Below are positions 26,682-35,619 of a stretch of 64,000 bases of DNA, piece by piece. The translations under genes and the position numbers were made by a program. Within the stretch, counting starts at the first letter, position 1. The number at the start of each line of letters is the position of its first letter. This DNA is from Roseobacter weihaiensis (GTDB taxonomy: Bacteria; Pseudomonadota; Alphaproteobacteria; Rhodobacterales; Rhodobacteraceae). The notes below the pieces were generated by a model. It was given only the letters and a program-made list of their open reading frames with translations, made no database searches and had not been told where the DNA came from. Location of the stretch: NCBI RefSeq assembly GCF_020622345.1, contig NZ_JACNMO010000001.1, positions 124,001 through 188,000 on the forward strand, read 5' to 3'.

Positions 26682-27887
26682 ATGCGCCCGGCGGTCGTTT
26701 TTATCCTCATCACCATGATGATCGACGCGATGGGCATTGGCCTCATCATCCCGGTGATGCCCGATCTCTTCCAGGAGGTGGGGGCCGGGGATCTCAGCAC
26801 TGCCGCCCTTTGGGGAGGCGTTCTGGCAACGGCCTTTGCAGTGATGCAGTTCCTATTTGGCCCAGTAATCGGCGGGCTGTCTGACCGGTTCGGACGCAGG
26901 CCGGTGCTGCTGATATCGCTGGTGGTGATGGCGCTTGATTATCTGGTGATGGCCGTCGCGGGCAGCATCTGGCTGCTCTTGCTGGGCCGCCTCGTTGGCG
27001 GGATCACCGCCGCGACCCAGGGCACCGCAAACGCCTATATGGCGGATATCTCAGCCCCGGAAGACCGCGCCGCCAACTTTGGCCTGATCGGCGCGGCCTT
27101 TGGCATAGGCTTTGTGCTGGGGCCGCTGATTGGCGGGCTGCTGGCAGAGTTCGGCACCCGCGCGCCGTTTTATGCCGCCGCAACGCTTGCCGGGTTAAAC
27201 GCCATCTTTGGCTATTTCGTTCTGAAAGAGACCTTGCCTGTTGAAAAGCGCCGTCGGTTCTCATGGCGGCGTGCCAACCCGCTGGGCAGCTTTCGGCATC
27301 TGGCGGCCCTGCCCGGCATCGCGCCGCTTCTCGTGGTGTTTTTCCTCTATCAGGTGGCCTTTGCGGTCTATCCGGCCATCTGGTCGTTTTTCGGCAAGGA
27401 GCGCTTTGGCTGGGAGCCCTCGACGATTGGGCTGAGCCTAGCGCTTTTCGGCATCATGATGGCCATCGTGCAGGGCGGTCTGATCCGACCAGTCATGCGG
27501 CTGTTGGGCGAACGGGGCACCGTGCTTTACGGTCACCTCTTTGACATTTGCGCCTTTCTGGCGCTGGCCTTCGTGACCAGCGGCGGGCTGGCCCTGATCC
27601 TCACGCCGCTTGCGGCACTGGCGGCAGTGATCACGCCCGCCTTGCAGGGCATCATGTCCAGGGCTGTCGGCCCGGATGCCCAGGGAGAGCTGCAAGGCGC
27701 GCTGACCTCGCTTGGCGCGCTGGCGATGATCCTCTCTCCGCTGCTGATGACAGGCACATTCGCAACCTTTACCGGTGCGGATGCGAGACTTTACTTTCCG
27801 GGAGCCCCCTTCGTTTTATCCGCAGGACTGATCGTGGTCGGCCTGCTTGTCTTTCTGATCCGCAGACCCGCAAGGTCGTTTTCCTGA
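26682..27887 (+). CDS. MFS efflux transporter, TetA-like (TCR/Tet family)
   Basis: A 401-residue inner-membrane protein with twelve predicted membrane segments. Loop 2-3 has the MFS motif GGLSDRFGRRPVLL, and motif C is in IGAAFGIGFVLGPLIGGLLAEFG, which marks antiporters. The N-terminus MRPAVVFILITMMIDAMGIGLIIPVMP is typical of the TetA group. Its ATG is three bases after the stop of the fusion gene, so it is the last gene of the operon that begins at 22102. The substrate is unknown; tetracycline export cannot be concluded. Confidence 0.9.
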   Translation: MRPAVVFILITMMIDAMGIGLIIPVMPDLFQEVGAGDLSTAALWGGVLATAFAVMQFLFGPVIGGLSDRFGRRPVLLISLVVMALDYLVMAVAGSIWLLLLGRLVGGITAATQGTANAYMADISAPEDRAANFGLIGAAFGIGFVLGPLIGGLLAEFGTRAPFYAAATLAGLNAIFGYFVLKETLPVEKRRRFSWRRANPLGSFRHLAALPGIAPLLVVFFLYQVAFAVYPAIWSFFGKERFGWEPSTIGLSLALFGIMMAIVQGGLIRPVMRLLGERGTVLYGHLFDICAFLALAFVTSGGLALILTPLAALAAVITPALQGIMSRAVGPDAQGELQGALTSLGALAMILSPLLMTGTFATFTGADARLYFPGAPFVLSAGLIVVGLLVFLIRRPARSFS

Positions 27888-27987
27888 CGGCTTTGAGGCC
27901 AATCTGTCGCGTTATGACTTGCGCATGACGGCAGCTCCGCTAACGCTTAGGCAGGACCCGTGACCGCACAGGAAAGACCTTACCACC

Positions 27988-29079
27988 ATGCAGACGATCA
28001 AAGCCGCAGTATGCCACGCATTCGGGGCGCCCCTCCGCATCGAAGATATCCAGATCCGCGCGCCGGAGCGGGGCGAGATCGAAGTCACACTGGATGCCGT
28101 GGCGATCTGCCATTCGGATATCTCCTACGCCGACGGGGCCTGGGGCGGATCGTTGCCCGCCGTCTACGGGCATGAGGCCGCGGGGCGTGTCTCTGCCCTT
28201 GGGTCCGGTGTGGCGGGTCTTGCGGTTGGCGACAGTGTTGTCGTGACGCTGATCCGCGCCTGCGGCACCTGTTGCAGCTGTGCAAGCGGTCAACCGACGC
28301 AATGCGAGACACCCTATGATGGTGACAAAGGGCCGATCACAACGGTGCAGGGCGGCAAGCTGCATCAGGCAATGGCCACGGCTGCCTTTGCTGAAAAGGT
28401 CGTGGTCGACCAAAAGCAGGTCGTGCGGATCAGCGCTGACATTCCCAAAGACGCCGCCAGCCTGATCGCCTGCGGCGTCATCACGGGCGTAGGGGCCGTG
28501 GTGAATGCCGCCCGGCTGCGTGCGGGTCAGGACGTCGTCGTGATCGGTGCGGGGGGTGTTGGCCTCAATGCCATTCAAGGCGCGCGCATCGCCGGGGCAC
28601 GGCGGATCGTGGCTGTGGACATGAGCGACGCGAAACTGCAAACCGCCAGGGATTTTGGCGCAACGGACGCTATTCTGGCGACACAGGAAAAGCCTTGGCG
28701 CACAGCCTTCAAGGCGCTCGGCGGACGCGGGGCAGATGCGGTCATTGTCACCGTGGGGGCGATCCCGGCCTATGATACAGCAGCGCGCTATCTGGGTCGG
28801 GGCGGCACCGTGGTGATGGTCGGCATGCCCCACTCCGGGGCCACGGCGACTTACGAGCCTGTGGTGCTGGCGGCGGTCGGTCAGGGCATGGTCGGCTCCA
28901 AAATGGGCGATGTCGTGATCCAGCGGGATATTCCGTGGATGGTTGATCTTTATACCCAGGGGCGGCTCAAGCTGGACGAGCTGATTTCCGGCCGCTGGCA
29001 GCTTGAAGAGATCAACGAGGCCATCGCCGATACCAAGGCCGGGGCCGCCCGGCGCAATGTGATCGTCTTTGATCGGTAG
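27988..29079 (+). CDS. Zinc-dependent alcohol dehydrogenase
   Basis: A 363-residue MDR enzyme. The catalytic zinc site uses the Cys of AICHSD, the His of YGHEAAG and the Cys of LIACGVITG; the structural zinc loop is CGTCCSCASGQPTQC with C-x2-C-x2-C-x7-C. The NAD(P) fold has VVIGAGGVGLNAIQGA near residue 190. It resembles class III-like or factor-independent Zn dehydrogenases. It is followed 34 bp later by an enolase-superfamily gene, so the two may oxidise and dehydrate a polyol or sugar acid; that is inference. Confidence 0.9.
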   Translation: MQTIKAAVCHAFGAPLRIEDIQIRAPERGEIEVTLDAVAICHSDISYADGAWGGSLPAVYGHEAAGRVSALGSGVAGLAVGDSVVVTLIRACGTCCSCASGQPTQCETPYDGDKGPITTVQGGKLHQAMATAAFAEKVVVDQKQVVRISADIPKDAASLIACGVITGVGAVVNAARLRAGQDVVVIGAGGVGLNAIQGARIAGARRIVAVDMSDAKLQTARDFGATDAILATQEKPWRTAFKALGGRGADAVIVTVGAIPAYDTAARYLGRGGTVVMVGMPHSGATATYEPVVLAAVGQGMVGSKMGDVVIQRDIPWMVDLYTQGRLKLDELISGRWQLEEINEAIADTKAGAARRNVIVFDR

Positions 29080-29113
29080 CTGCGACCCCACCCGTAAAAT
29101 TTTCGGAGGAGCC

Positions 29114-30346
29114 ATGAAGCTCAAGGACCTGGACGTGATCGTTACCGCCCCCCCGGCACCAGGATGGGGCGGGCGCTACTGGATTTTGGTCAAGCTCAGC
29201 ACCGAGGACGGGATCACCGGCTGGGGGGAATGCTATGCATCCTCCGTCGGCCCGGATGCAATGCGGGCGGTGATCGAGGATGTCTTCGACCGGCACATGC
29301 GCGGCGAGACCCCCGAAAACATCGAGCTGATGTTCCGGCGGGTCTATTCCTCCGGCTTTACCCAGCGCCCTGACCTAACGGTGATCGGCGCTTTTTCGGG
29401 GCTGGAGATCGCCTGCTGGGACATCCTGGGCAAGGCGCGGGGGCGGCCTGTCTATGCACTGCTGGGCGGCCGGATGAACGACCGCATCCGTGCCTATACC
29501 TACCTTTACCCGTTGCCCGATCATGATCCGAGCGCCTTCTGGACCTCACCCGAGATGGCCGCCGAAGCCGCCCTGGCGATGGTGGGCAAGGGCTACACGG
29601 CGATTAAATTCGACCCTGCGGGCCCCTATACGATGCGGGGCGGGCATATGCCCGCGATGCGCGACATCTCTCTCTCCGTGGCTTTTTGCAAAGCGATCCG
29701 CGCGGCGGTCGGGGACAAGGCGGATCTGCTCTTTGGCACCCACGGGCAATTCACCACGGCGGGGGCGATCCGGCTTGGTCAGGCGCTTGAGCCCTATAGC
29801 CCGCTGTGGTTCGAAGAACCCATCCCCCCCGATGCCGCCAGTGAGATGGCCAAGGTCGCCCGCGCCGTCCGCCTTCCCGTGGCCACAGGCGAGCGCCTGA
29901 CCACCAAGGCCGAGTTTGCACAGGTGCTGCGGGCCGGGGCGGCCAGTATCCTGCAACCGGCCCTGGGCCGGGCGGGCGGCATCTGGGAGATGAAGAAAGT
30001 CGCCGCCATGGCCGAGGTCTACAACGCGCAGCTGGCCCCGCATCTTTATGCAGGGCCCGTGGAATGGGCCGCCAATATACACCTGGCGGCGTCCATCCCG
30101 AACCTCCTGATGGCCGAAACCATCGAAACGCCGTTTCACGAGGCCCTGATCAAAGGCGGTCTGCGGGTCGAGGGTGGGTTCATCACACCACCTGACACGC
30201 CGGGCCTTGGCATCGAGGTGGACGAAGCACTGGCCCGCGCCCACCCCTACCGCGGCGACGGGCTGCATCTGGAAATGCGCGAGGCCCCCTGCGACTACAT
30301 TCATGGAAATGCCTTCGAGGGCGGGGCCCCCACACCCAAGGACTAG
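29114..30346 (+). CDS. Enolase-superfamily sugar-acid dehydratase/racemase
   Basis: A 410-residue protein of the mandelate racemase/muconate lactonising group. The N-terminal capping domain is followed by a barrel with TAIKFDPAG, HGQFTTAGAI, WFEEPIPPDAASE (metal ligand Glu), ATGERLTTKAEF (metal ligand Glu) and APHLYAGPVEWAA (base His). This order fits the acid-sugar dehydratases such as galactonate dehydratase, but the exact substrate is not readable. The ATG at 29114 has GGAGGA; the frame continues 15 codons upstream into the dehydrogenase. Ends in a terminator. Confidence 0.85.
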   Translation: MKLKDLDVIVTAPPAPGWGGRYWILVKLSTEDGITGWGECYASSVGPDAMRAVIEDVFDRHMRGETPENIELMFRRVYSSGFTQRPDLTVIGAFSGLEIACWDILGKARGRPVYALLGGRMNDRIRAYTYLYPLPDHDPSAFWTSPEMAAEAALAMVGKGYTAIKFDPAGPYTMRGGHMPAMRDISLSVAFCKAIRAAVGDKADLLFGTHGQFTTAGAIRLGQALEPYSPLWFEEPIPPDAASEMAKVARAVRLPVATGERLTTKAEFAQVLRAGAASILQPALGRAGGIWEMKKVAAMAEVYNAQLAPHLYAGPVEWAANIHLAASIPNLLMAETIETPFHEALIKGGLRVEGGFITPPDTPGLGIEVDEALARAHPYRGDGLHLEMREAPCDYIHGNAFEGGAPTPKD

Positions 30347-30369
30347 CCCGTCAAAACGGCTTTTTTTTT
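30345..30369 (+). terminator. Rho-independent terminator after the enolase-superfamily gene
   Basis: AGCCCGT (30345-30351), loop CAAA, ACGGCT (30356-30361) form a 6-bp stem with one bulged C, followed by nine T in total (30361-30369). It begins within the TAG stop codon. The short stem is compensated by the long T run. Confidence 0.75.
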
Positions 30370-30613
30370 GCCACGGGGTCCTCCAGAACGAGCAGGAAAC
30401 AGCCGAGACCGAAGCCCGCGGAACTGGTCCGGGAGCGTTGCGGTGCCAATTGAGAGTTCCGCTTAAGGTTTGCAACAAAAAGACAAATTCAGATCGCTTG
30501 TGATGTGATGAGGCGGGAAAGGGTCCGAGTGGCAATGCCAAGCCTCTCCTCTGACCCCGCTCCTGCGCCAAACTGTCATCGCATTGTCGTGTCTCCATGC
30601 ATATCTCTCGCGC

Positions 30614-31495
30614 ATGGAAGAGCGTATCGAGATATTGATCGCTGAACGTGCGCCATGGCTGATGGCGCCGGGGCTCCTGCCAAGGTCCGCACGCACTGTG
30701 CTCGACAGGGTTCTGAGCTACGACGACGCGGTCTGTCTGGCTGATACTCTGGCAGGTGAAACAGCACCGGGCATCATGAATACCGTGGCCAAACGGCTTG
30801 CCAAAAAGGTCTATGTGACCGGGCTTGAGAACATCCCATCCACCGGCCCTGCCCTTGTCGTTGCCAATCACCCGACGGGGATCGGTGACGGGGTCATGCT
30901 GTGGCATGCCTTGTCGCGCATCCGGCCGGATATCTTCTTTTACGCAAACTCGGATATCCTGCGCGTCCTTCCGCAGATGCATGATGTGATCGCCCCGGTA
31001 GAATGGCGGCATGAAAAGCGGACCCACACCAAGACCCGAAAGACGATGCGCTATACGCGCAAGGCGTTCGAGGCCGGAAAGCTGGGAGTGATATTCCCCT
31101 CCGGCAGGCTTGCAAAGCGTCGCGGTCTGACGCTGCATGAGAGGCCCTGGATGACCTCCGCCGCCACGTTGGCGCGCAAATTCGAACTGCCCGTGGTACC
31201 CATCAACATTCAGGCCCGAAACTCCGGCATCTTTTATCTCTTTGACCTGATCCACCCGACGCTGCGCGACATTACCCTGTTCCATGAAACCCTGAATAAG
31301 GCCCGCCAGCCGTTCCGGATCACCATCGGTCGGCAGATTTTTCCGGCGTCACTGGCCGCCGACCCCGAGATGGCCACAAAAACCATCAGACGGTCCACCT
31401 TGGAGGCGGGAAATCCTCAGATCGAGCCATCAACCGAGGCGCATGCAGCGACACTCAGATGGATCAAGACATTGCCGACACGGCTCCTGACTTAG
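30614..31495 (+). CDS. 1-acylglycerol-3-phosphate acyltransferase-like (PlsC family)
   Basis: A 293-residue acyltransferase. The catalytic block is VVANHPTGIGDGVML (His and Asp separated by five residues, as in this subfamily rather than the usual four) near residue 88, and the acceptor motif is VIFPSGRLAKRRG near 162, in place of the classical FPEGTR. It has no clear membrane anchor. The acceptor may be a phospholipid or lysophospholipid. No strong ribosome-binding site is visible at ATG 30614, and an in-frame TTG lies 30 bases upstream. Its 3' end faces the long minus-strand cluster. Confidence 0.8.
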   Translation: MEERIEILIAERAPWLMAPGLLPRSARTVLDRVLSYDDAVCLADTLAGETAPGIMNTVAKRLAKKVYVTGLENIPSTGPALVVANHPTGIGDGVMLWHALSRIRPDIFFYANSDILRVLPQMHDVIAPVEWRHEKRTHTKTRKTMRYTRKAFEAGKLGVIFPSGRLAKRRGLTLHERPWMTSAATLARKFELPVVPINIQARNSGIFYLFDLIHPTLRDITLFHETLNKARQPFRITIGRQIFPASLAADPEMATKTIRRSTLEAGNPQIEPSTEAHAATLRWIKTLPTRLLT

Positions 31496-31523
31496 GCTCT
31501 TGGTGCTGTTTCATGTCATTGCT

Positions 31524-32219
31524 TCACGTCCGCGCGGCCTCAAAAGCGGCCCAGACATCTTCAAATTCTGCAAAGGTCAGCCGTTGGCCTTTGACAGCGT
31601 CAAAGATGATCCGCTCGGAGGTCATCAAGGTCTCAATCGCCAGGGCCAGCTTGGGGATCACATCGGGTGGAACAACAAGCGCACCGTGCCGGTCCGCATG
31701 GATCAGATCGCCATCTGACACCGGCAGGCCGAAAATCTCGACCGGCTGGCCGATATCCACCACATGCACGAACCCGTGGCTTGGCCCGATGGAGCCCGCC
31801 ACCACCGGATAGCCCTCGGGCAGGTCGCCGAGATCGCGCATCACCCCGTCGGTCAGCGTGCCCGACAGACCAAAGGATTTGTGGATATTGGTGTTGATCT
31901 CACCCCAATAGGCCCCGATGGCGTTGGGCACATCCAGATCCTGCACCACCGCCAATGCCGGGCGCGGCCCCTCCGCCATATGGCGATAGTAGGCCATGCG
32001 CCGTGCCTTGATAACCTCGGGCGGCTCGGTGGGTGGGTCGACCGCGCGGATGCGGGCGGTGCGGGCATACCCCACCATGGCAGCCGCCTGCGGTGCTGAG
32101 CTGAGCATCGTGCCGCGGGTAAAAAGATCAAAGCCCCGCTGACCCTGCGCCACTTCGATCGCGTTGCAGATGGTCGGCGTATCCACTTGCGTCAACAGCT
32201 TGTGCAGAGCGTTATCCAT
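31524..32219 (-). CDS. RraA-family protein, probable aldolase or decarboxylase
   Basis: A 231-residue protein of the RraA/HMG aldolase family. It has the GTLTDGVMRDLGDLP segment with the Arg-Asp pair and SDGDLIHADRHGALVVP near residue 180 with the metal-binding Asp. Members include RNase E inhibitors and class II HMG/CHA aldolases and oxaloacetate decarboxylases; the catabolic setting favours an aldolase or decarboxylase. The start ATG at 32219 overlaps the stop of the MetE-like gene (ATGA). The open frame upstream is the other gene's antisense-free shadow. It is the last gene of the long cluster. Confidence 0.85.
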   Translation of the reverse strand: MDNALHKLLTQVDTPTICNAIEVAQGQRGFDLFTRGTMLSSAPQAAAMVGYARTARIRAVDPPTEPPEVIKARRMAYYRHMAEGPRPALAVVQDLDVPNAIGAYWGEINTNIHKSFGLSGTLTDGVMRDLGDLPEGYPVVAGSIGPSHGFVHVVDIGQPVEIFGLPVSDGDLIHADRHGALVVPPDVIPKLALAIETLMTSERIIFDAVKGQRLTFAEFEDVWAAFEAART

Positions 32220-33343
32220 CAGCGGGCCGCCGCCAGCGCGGCCCCCTCCGACAAAGCCCCAAGCTTGGCATAGGCAATGTCGGGATCGACCGAGCCAAAG
32301 CCCGCAAAAGTCCCAAAGCCGCAATCCGACCCGGCAATCACCCGGTCCGGGCCCACAATCGCGGTGAACCGCTCGATCCGCTGGGCCACCACCTCCGGGT
32401 GCTCGACAAAATTTGTTGTTGTATCCACCACACCCGGCACCAGCACCTTGTCGTCCGGGATCTCCGCCTTGCGATCCCGAAAGACGGTCCATTCATGCGC
32501 ATGACGCGGGTTTGACGTTTCAAAAAGCAGATAGCGCGCCTTGGCCGCCATCAGGGTATCAAAGACCTTCTCCATCCCGATGTCGCAGGTGTGCGGCCCC
32601 TCGTAATTGCCCCAGCAGATGTGAATGCGCACCCGGTCTTGCGGGACATTCGCCAAAGCATGGTTGAGTGCCTCCACATGGGCCCCTGCGATCTTGAGAA
32701 AGGCGGCATCGGTCAGATCATGAAACAGCATGTGGCGCGACAGGGCGAGGTCCGGGCAATCGAGCTGCAGATCAAGTCCCGCTGCCACAATCGTCTCGTA
32801 TTCCTCGCGCATCGCATCCGCGAGGGCGGCCAGATAGGCATCACGGGTCGGGTAGTGATCGTTCTGCAAGAAGAGCGAAATCACCCCCGGAGACGCCGCA
32901 TTCATGAAGCCGCGCTCAACCCCGTGCGCTGCCATCGCCGCCTTGAGGTTGGCGATATCCTTGCCCAGCTCGCCCTGCCCTTTGGACCGCACTTCGCCCG
33001 TGCACATCGGGCGCGCGTATTTCGGCGTACCGCCATCCTCTGCCAGCCGCTTGAGAAAGCTGGGGAACTGTTTGAGATCCGCAGGCGCATTGCGCGGGCT
33101 GTCGCCTGAAAACCCGGTGTAGCGATCCTTGACATAGGTGGCGTAGGAGATCTTGGATGTCTCCCCATCACTGACGATATCCACGCCGGAAGCCACCTGT
33201 TTGGCCACCGTGTCGGACACCGCCCTTTGCATCGCCCTGTCGAAAGCGACGACATCATAGGGTTCCTCGCGTTCCCGGGCGAATATGAAATCCACGACCT
33301 CCTGTGTCCGGGGCAAACTGCCGACATGGGTTGTCTTTATCAT
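32219..33343 (-). CDS. Cobalamin-independent methionine synthase II family protein (MetE C-like)
   Basis: A 374-residue TIM-barrel protein equivalent to the C-terminal half of MetE and to epoxyalkane:CoM transferase. Zinc ligands are visible as RIHICWGNYEGPH (His-x-Cys, near residue 220) and GSDCGFGTFAGF (Cys, near 350). There is no MetE N-terminal domain. Such proteins move alkyl groups from various donors to thiols; a demethylase or thiol-transferase role in this catabolic cluster is inference. The ATG at 33343 has AAGGAGGGA upstream; the longer frame lacks this. Coupled to the RraA gene by a 4-base overlap. Confidence 0.85.
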   Translation of the reverse strand: MIKTTHVGSLPRTQEVVDFIFAREREEPYDVVAFDRAMQRAVSDTVAKQVASGVDIVSDGETSKISYATYVKDRYTGFSGDSPRNAPADLKQFPSFLKRLAEDGGTPKYARPMCTGEVRSKGQGELGKDIANLKAAMAAHGVERGFMNAASPGVISLFLQNDHYPTRDAYLAALADAMREEYETIVAAGLDLQLDCPDLALSRHMLFHDLTDAAFLKIAGAHVEALNHALANVPQDRVRIHICWGNYEGPHTCDIGMEKVFDTLMAAKARYLLFETSNPRHAHEWTVFRDRKAEIPDDKVLVPGVVDTTTNFVEHPEVVAQRIERFTAIVGPDRVIAGSDCGFGTFAGFGSVDPDIAYAKLGALSEGAALAAAR

Positions 33344-33369
33344 TTCGATCTCCCTCCTTGGGTCCTGTG

Positions 33370-34575
33370 TCAGCTCTGCGCCGGATGACGCAGCATGAAC
33401 CACGTGTTCAACCGCCACATCCCCCAGGCCAGCGGGATCGCGGCAAAGCCCCCGACGACATAGGCCAGCGGTTCATCGTAGAAGGTCTCAAAGACCTGTG
33501 TATAGGCATGGAGGCCGGCAAAGGTCACCGCAGCATTGAACAATCCGCGCAGATTGCGGTGGGCGGCGTAAAAGATCGTCCCCGCCAACACCACGGCCCA
33601 CAGGACCGAAAACACATGTTCGTGGATCACGAGCGCCGAGGCCCTGAAGGTTGCGACCTGATCGCGCCAGATGTCGTAGCTGACGCCCTCTGCGGGGCGC
33701 GCGCCGGGTCCCCAGACATGTTCGCCCACGACATCGCCCCAAAGGCTGCCGACCAGCGCGCAGAGGTTCGCAACAATAAAGGCCATGATGACATGGATAC
33801 GGGCATGGCGGGCGGTGCGCTCATCGCATCGGCGGGCCACGGCAAGGCCCAGCAGCACCAGAAGCGTCATTTGCAAAACCGACAGCGTGGCTTCGGGCGA
33901 ATAGAACACATAGGCGGCATGAAAATAGGCCGTGCTGGTGTCGAGCGCCTGGGCGAAGGGGCCGATGGCCAGCGCCGAGACGACCCGCAGGTCCACGATC
34001 CAGCCCGCCAGCGCAACGGCGCCCGCCGCATAGAGCCAGAACAGATGTACCGGGAGACCAGTGATCCGGGCATCCGATATGAGGACTTCGACCCCCACAA
34101 GATGAAGCGTACCTGCCATCAGCATGACGGCCCCGGTGACAAAGCGTGGCGCCAGACGCCGCGCTGTCAGGGCCCAGGCGGCCACGGTCGCAATCGCCGC
34201 CCCGCCGAGGGCCATCACCGTCCCGGCGATATGTTCGTGCTTGTCTGCAAGCTCCACCCCGGCACCGCCGATCAGCATGCCCGCGCCGATGAGGGCCGCA
34301 GCCTTGCCGAACATGGCATAAAGATCATGTCCGCTGCTGAGAATGACGACGCCGCCCCCCAGGAGCAGCAGGCCAAAAACGGCAACGAGAACCGCGTCCG
34401 CAAGCCAGAAAATCAGCCCGCCGGTGGCAAAGAGAATGCCCAGGCACAGTACTGCATTGATCGCCAGGGTCACCATGGTGCTGCGCGACCGCGATTCGAT
34501 CAGCCGCGCGGCAGTTTGGGTGATAACACCTTCTTCTACCAGTGATTTTGTATTTGCTAACCTGTGCATATTCAC
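33370..34575 (-). CDS. Polytopic membrane protein, DUF2157-like N-terminus
   Basis: A 401-residue inner-membrane protein with about ten to eleven predicted membrane segments. The first 30 residues are cytoplasmic and contain VEEGVITQTAARLIESRSRS, similar in pattern to the N-terminus of DUF2157 proteins. Several histidines (ARHARIHVIMAF, ALVIHEHVFSVL) lie at the membrane border, but there is no recognised cofactor site. Function is unknown. Its promoter region contains two copies of TGAAC-N3-GTTCA, the proximal one only a few bases before the ribosome-binding site, so it may begin a separately regulated sub-operon. Confidence 0.75.
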   Translation of the reverse strand: MNMHRLANTKSLVEEGVITQTAARLIESRSRSTMVTLAINAVLCLGILFATGGLIFWLADAVLVAVFGLLLLGGGVVILSSGHDLYAMFGKAAALIGAGMLIGGAGVELADKHEHIAGTVMALGGAAIATVAAWALTARRLAPRFVTGAVMLMAGTLHLVGVEVLISDARITGLPVHLFWLYAAGAVALAGWIVDLRVVSALAIGPFAQALDTSTAYFHAAYVFYSPEATLSVLQMTLLVLLGLAVARRCDERTARHARIHVIMAFIVANLCALVGSLWGDVVGEHVWGPGARPAEGVSYDIWRDQVATFRASALVIHEHVFSVLWAVVLAGTIFYAAHRNLRGLFNAAVTFAGLHAYTQVFETFYDEPLAYVVGGFAAIPLAWGMWRLNTWFMLRHPAQS

Positions 34576-34580
34576 CTCTA

Positions 34581-34593
34581 TGAACGTTGTTCA
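34581..34593 (-). promoter_or_regulatory. Operator-like palindrome, proximal copy (TGAAC-GTT-GTTCA)
   Basis: A 13-bp inverted repeat with perfect 5-base arms. It lies 6-18 bases before the ATG at 34575 and directly beside the AGAGGTG ribosome-binding site, where a bound protein would block transcription or initiation. Confidence 0.7.
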
Positions 34594-34635
34594 TATTCTT
34601 GGTAATGGATTGGCAGATTAAATACAACACGTTTG

Positions 34636-34648
34636 TGAACGATGTTCA
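34636..34648 (-). promoter_or_regulatory. Operator-like palindrome, distal copy (TGAAC-GAT-GTTCA)
   Basis: Second copy of the same inverted repeat, centre 55 bp from the first (about five helical turns). It lies between the membrane-protein gene and the end of the bicupin gene. The regulator is not identified; the local LacI protein is a candidate but the site lacks the central CG usual for LacI operators. Confidence 0.65.
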
Positions 34649-34650
34649 AA

Positions 34651-35616
34651 TTACCCCAGCCATGTCGGCCCGGCCGGATCATCTGTTCCTACAATGTGGT
34701 AAAGGCTCGCCTCGCCTGTCATGGCCGGAACAGAAGTGTGTCGCAACCCGGCAGGCACCGAACAGGTATCGCCAGGGTTCAAGGTGGCCTCGCCGCCCTC
34801 CCAACGCAGCCGCCAATGACCGCGCACCGGCATCAGGACCGACGCCCGGTCGTGTGCGTGCATCACCGGGCTGGCAGAGGCGCGGGTCAGAAACGTGATC
34901 TCGAACCCCGGCTTGTCCCGGATGACGCCGGTTTCACCGATGACCTCGACCGGCTCCTTGTTTGCCAGCGCCATCAGATCGTTGTAGCGCCGCACGCCAT
35001 ATCCCACGACCTGCTGCGGCGTCATTTCGGGAAAGTCTTGCAACTCCTCCCCTGAGAGGACCGGCATCGGTTTGACCTCATCGGGCAGCGTCTCGCCACG
35101 CTTGGTGTCGTAAAGCCGCCCGTTTGCGCCAAGGATCAACCCATGGGCCTGCGCCTCCTCGATGACCTGCGGGGCCCAGATGACGCCGCCGCCGGCATCA
35201 TCCCCGCCCAGCACGGCCATGATCATACCGTAGTCGGTGCCGATATTCTCGAAGCCGCGGAAAATGCCCGTGGGGATGTTGATGATATCGCCCTCTTCCA
35301 GCACAACTTCTCCGGCATCGCCCCACCGCCCCCAGAAAAAGCGCCAGCGGCCCTTGAGCACAAAGAACACCTCCGCCGTGCGGTGACTGTGCAGGGAGTT
35401 GCGGCATTTGGGAGGCTGACCCGCAGCCCCGATGTTGAAGCCATGCGGCAGTACGATATGCACGTGCTGGTCGGGGCTTTCGGATACACCGCCGCCGATG
35501 ATGGTGAAGTTCTCCTTCTGGTCAGAGCCGGGGGTATGCGCATCGATAAAGGCCGTTTTACACGGGCGCAAATCACCATAGCGAACAATTCGGGCTTCCA
35601 TCTCGGCAGGTGTCAT
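34651..35616 (-). CDS. Bicupin protein, possible dioxygenase or isomerase
   Basis: A 321-residue protein with two cupin barrels. The first (about residues 70-145) has NSLHSHRTAEVFFVLKGRWR and EGDIINIPTGIFRGFEN; the second (about 245-315) has VMHAHDRASVLMPVRGHWRL and LNPGDTCSVPAGLRHTS. Both keep metal-binding histidines. The double-cupin layout recalls gentisate dioxygenase-like and other ring- or keto acid-cleaving enzymes, but the substrate is not evident. It is 3 bp after the PNPOx-like gene in the long cluster. Confidence 0.8.
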   Translation of the reverse strand: MTPAEMEARIVRYGDLRPCKTAFIDAHTPGSDQKENFTIIGGGVSESPDQHVHIVLPHGFNIGAAGQPPKCRNSLHSHRTAEVFFVLKGRWRFFWGRWGDAGEVVLEEGDIINIPTGIFRGFENIGTDYGMIMAVLGGDDAGGGVIWAPQVIEEAQAHGLILGANGRLYDTKRGETLPDEVKPMPVLSGEELQDFPEMTPQQVVGYGVRRYNDLMALANKEPVEVIGETGVIRDKPGFEITFLTRASASPVMHAHDRASVLMPVRGHWRLRWEGGEATLNPGDTCSVPAGLRHTSVPAMTGEASLYHIVGTDDPAGPTWLG

Positions 35617-35619
35617 GGG

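Noticed and set aside
22102-27887. Operon considered as an antibiotic-resistance island because of the TetA-like exporter
   Set aside because: No mobile-element sequence, no tetR-type neighbour, normal base composition; TetA-like MFS proteins export many compounds.
29546-31285. Open frame of 579 codons on the minus strand
   Set aside because: Antisense to the enolase-superfamily and acyltransferase genes, both clearly coding; no motif.
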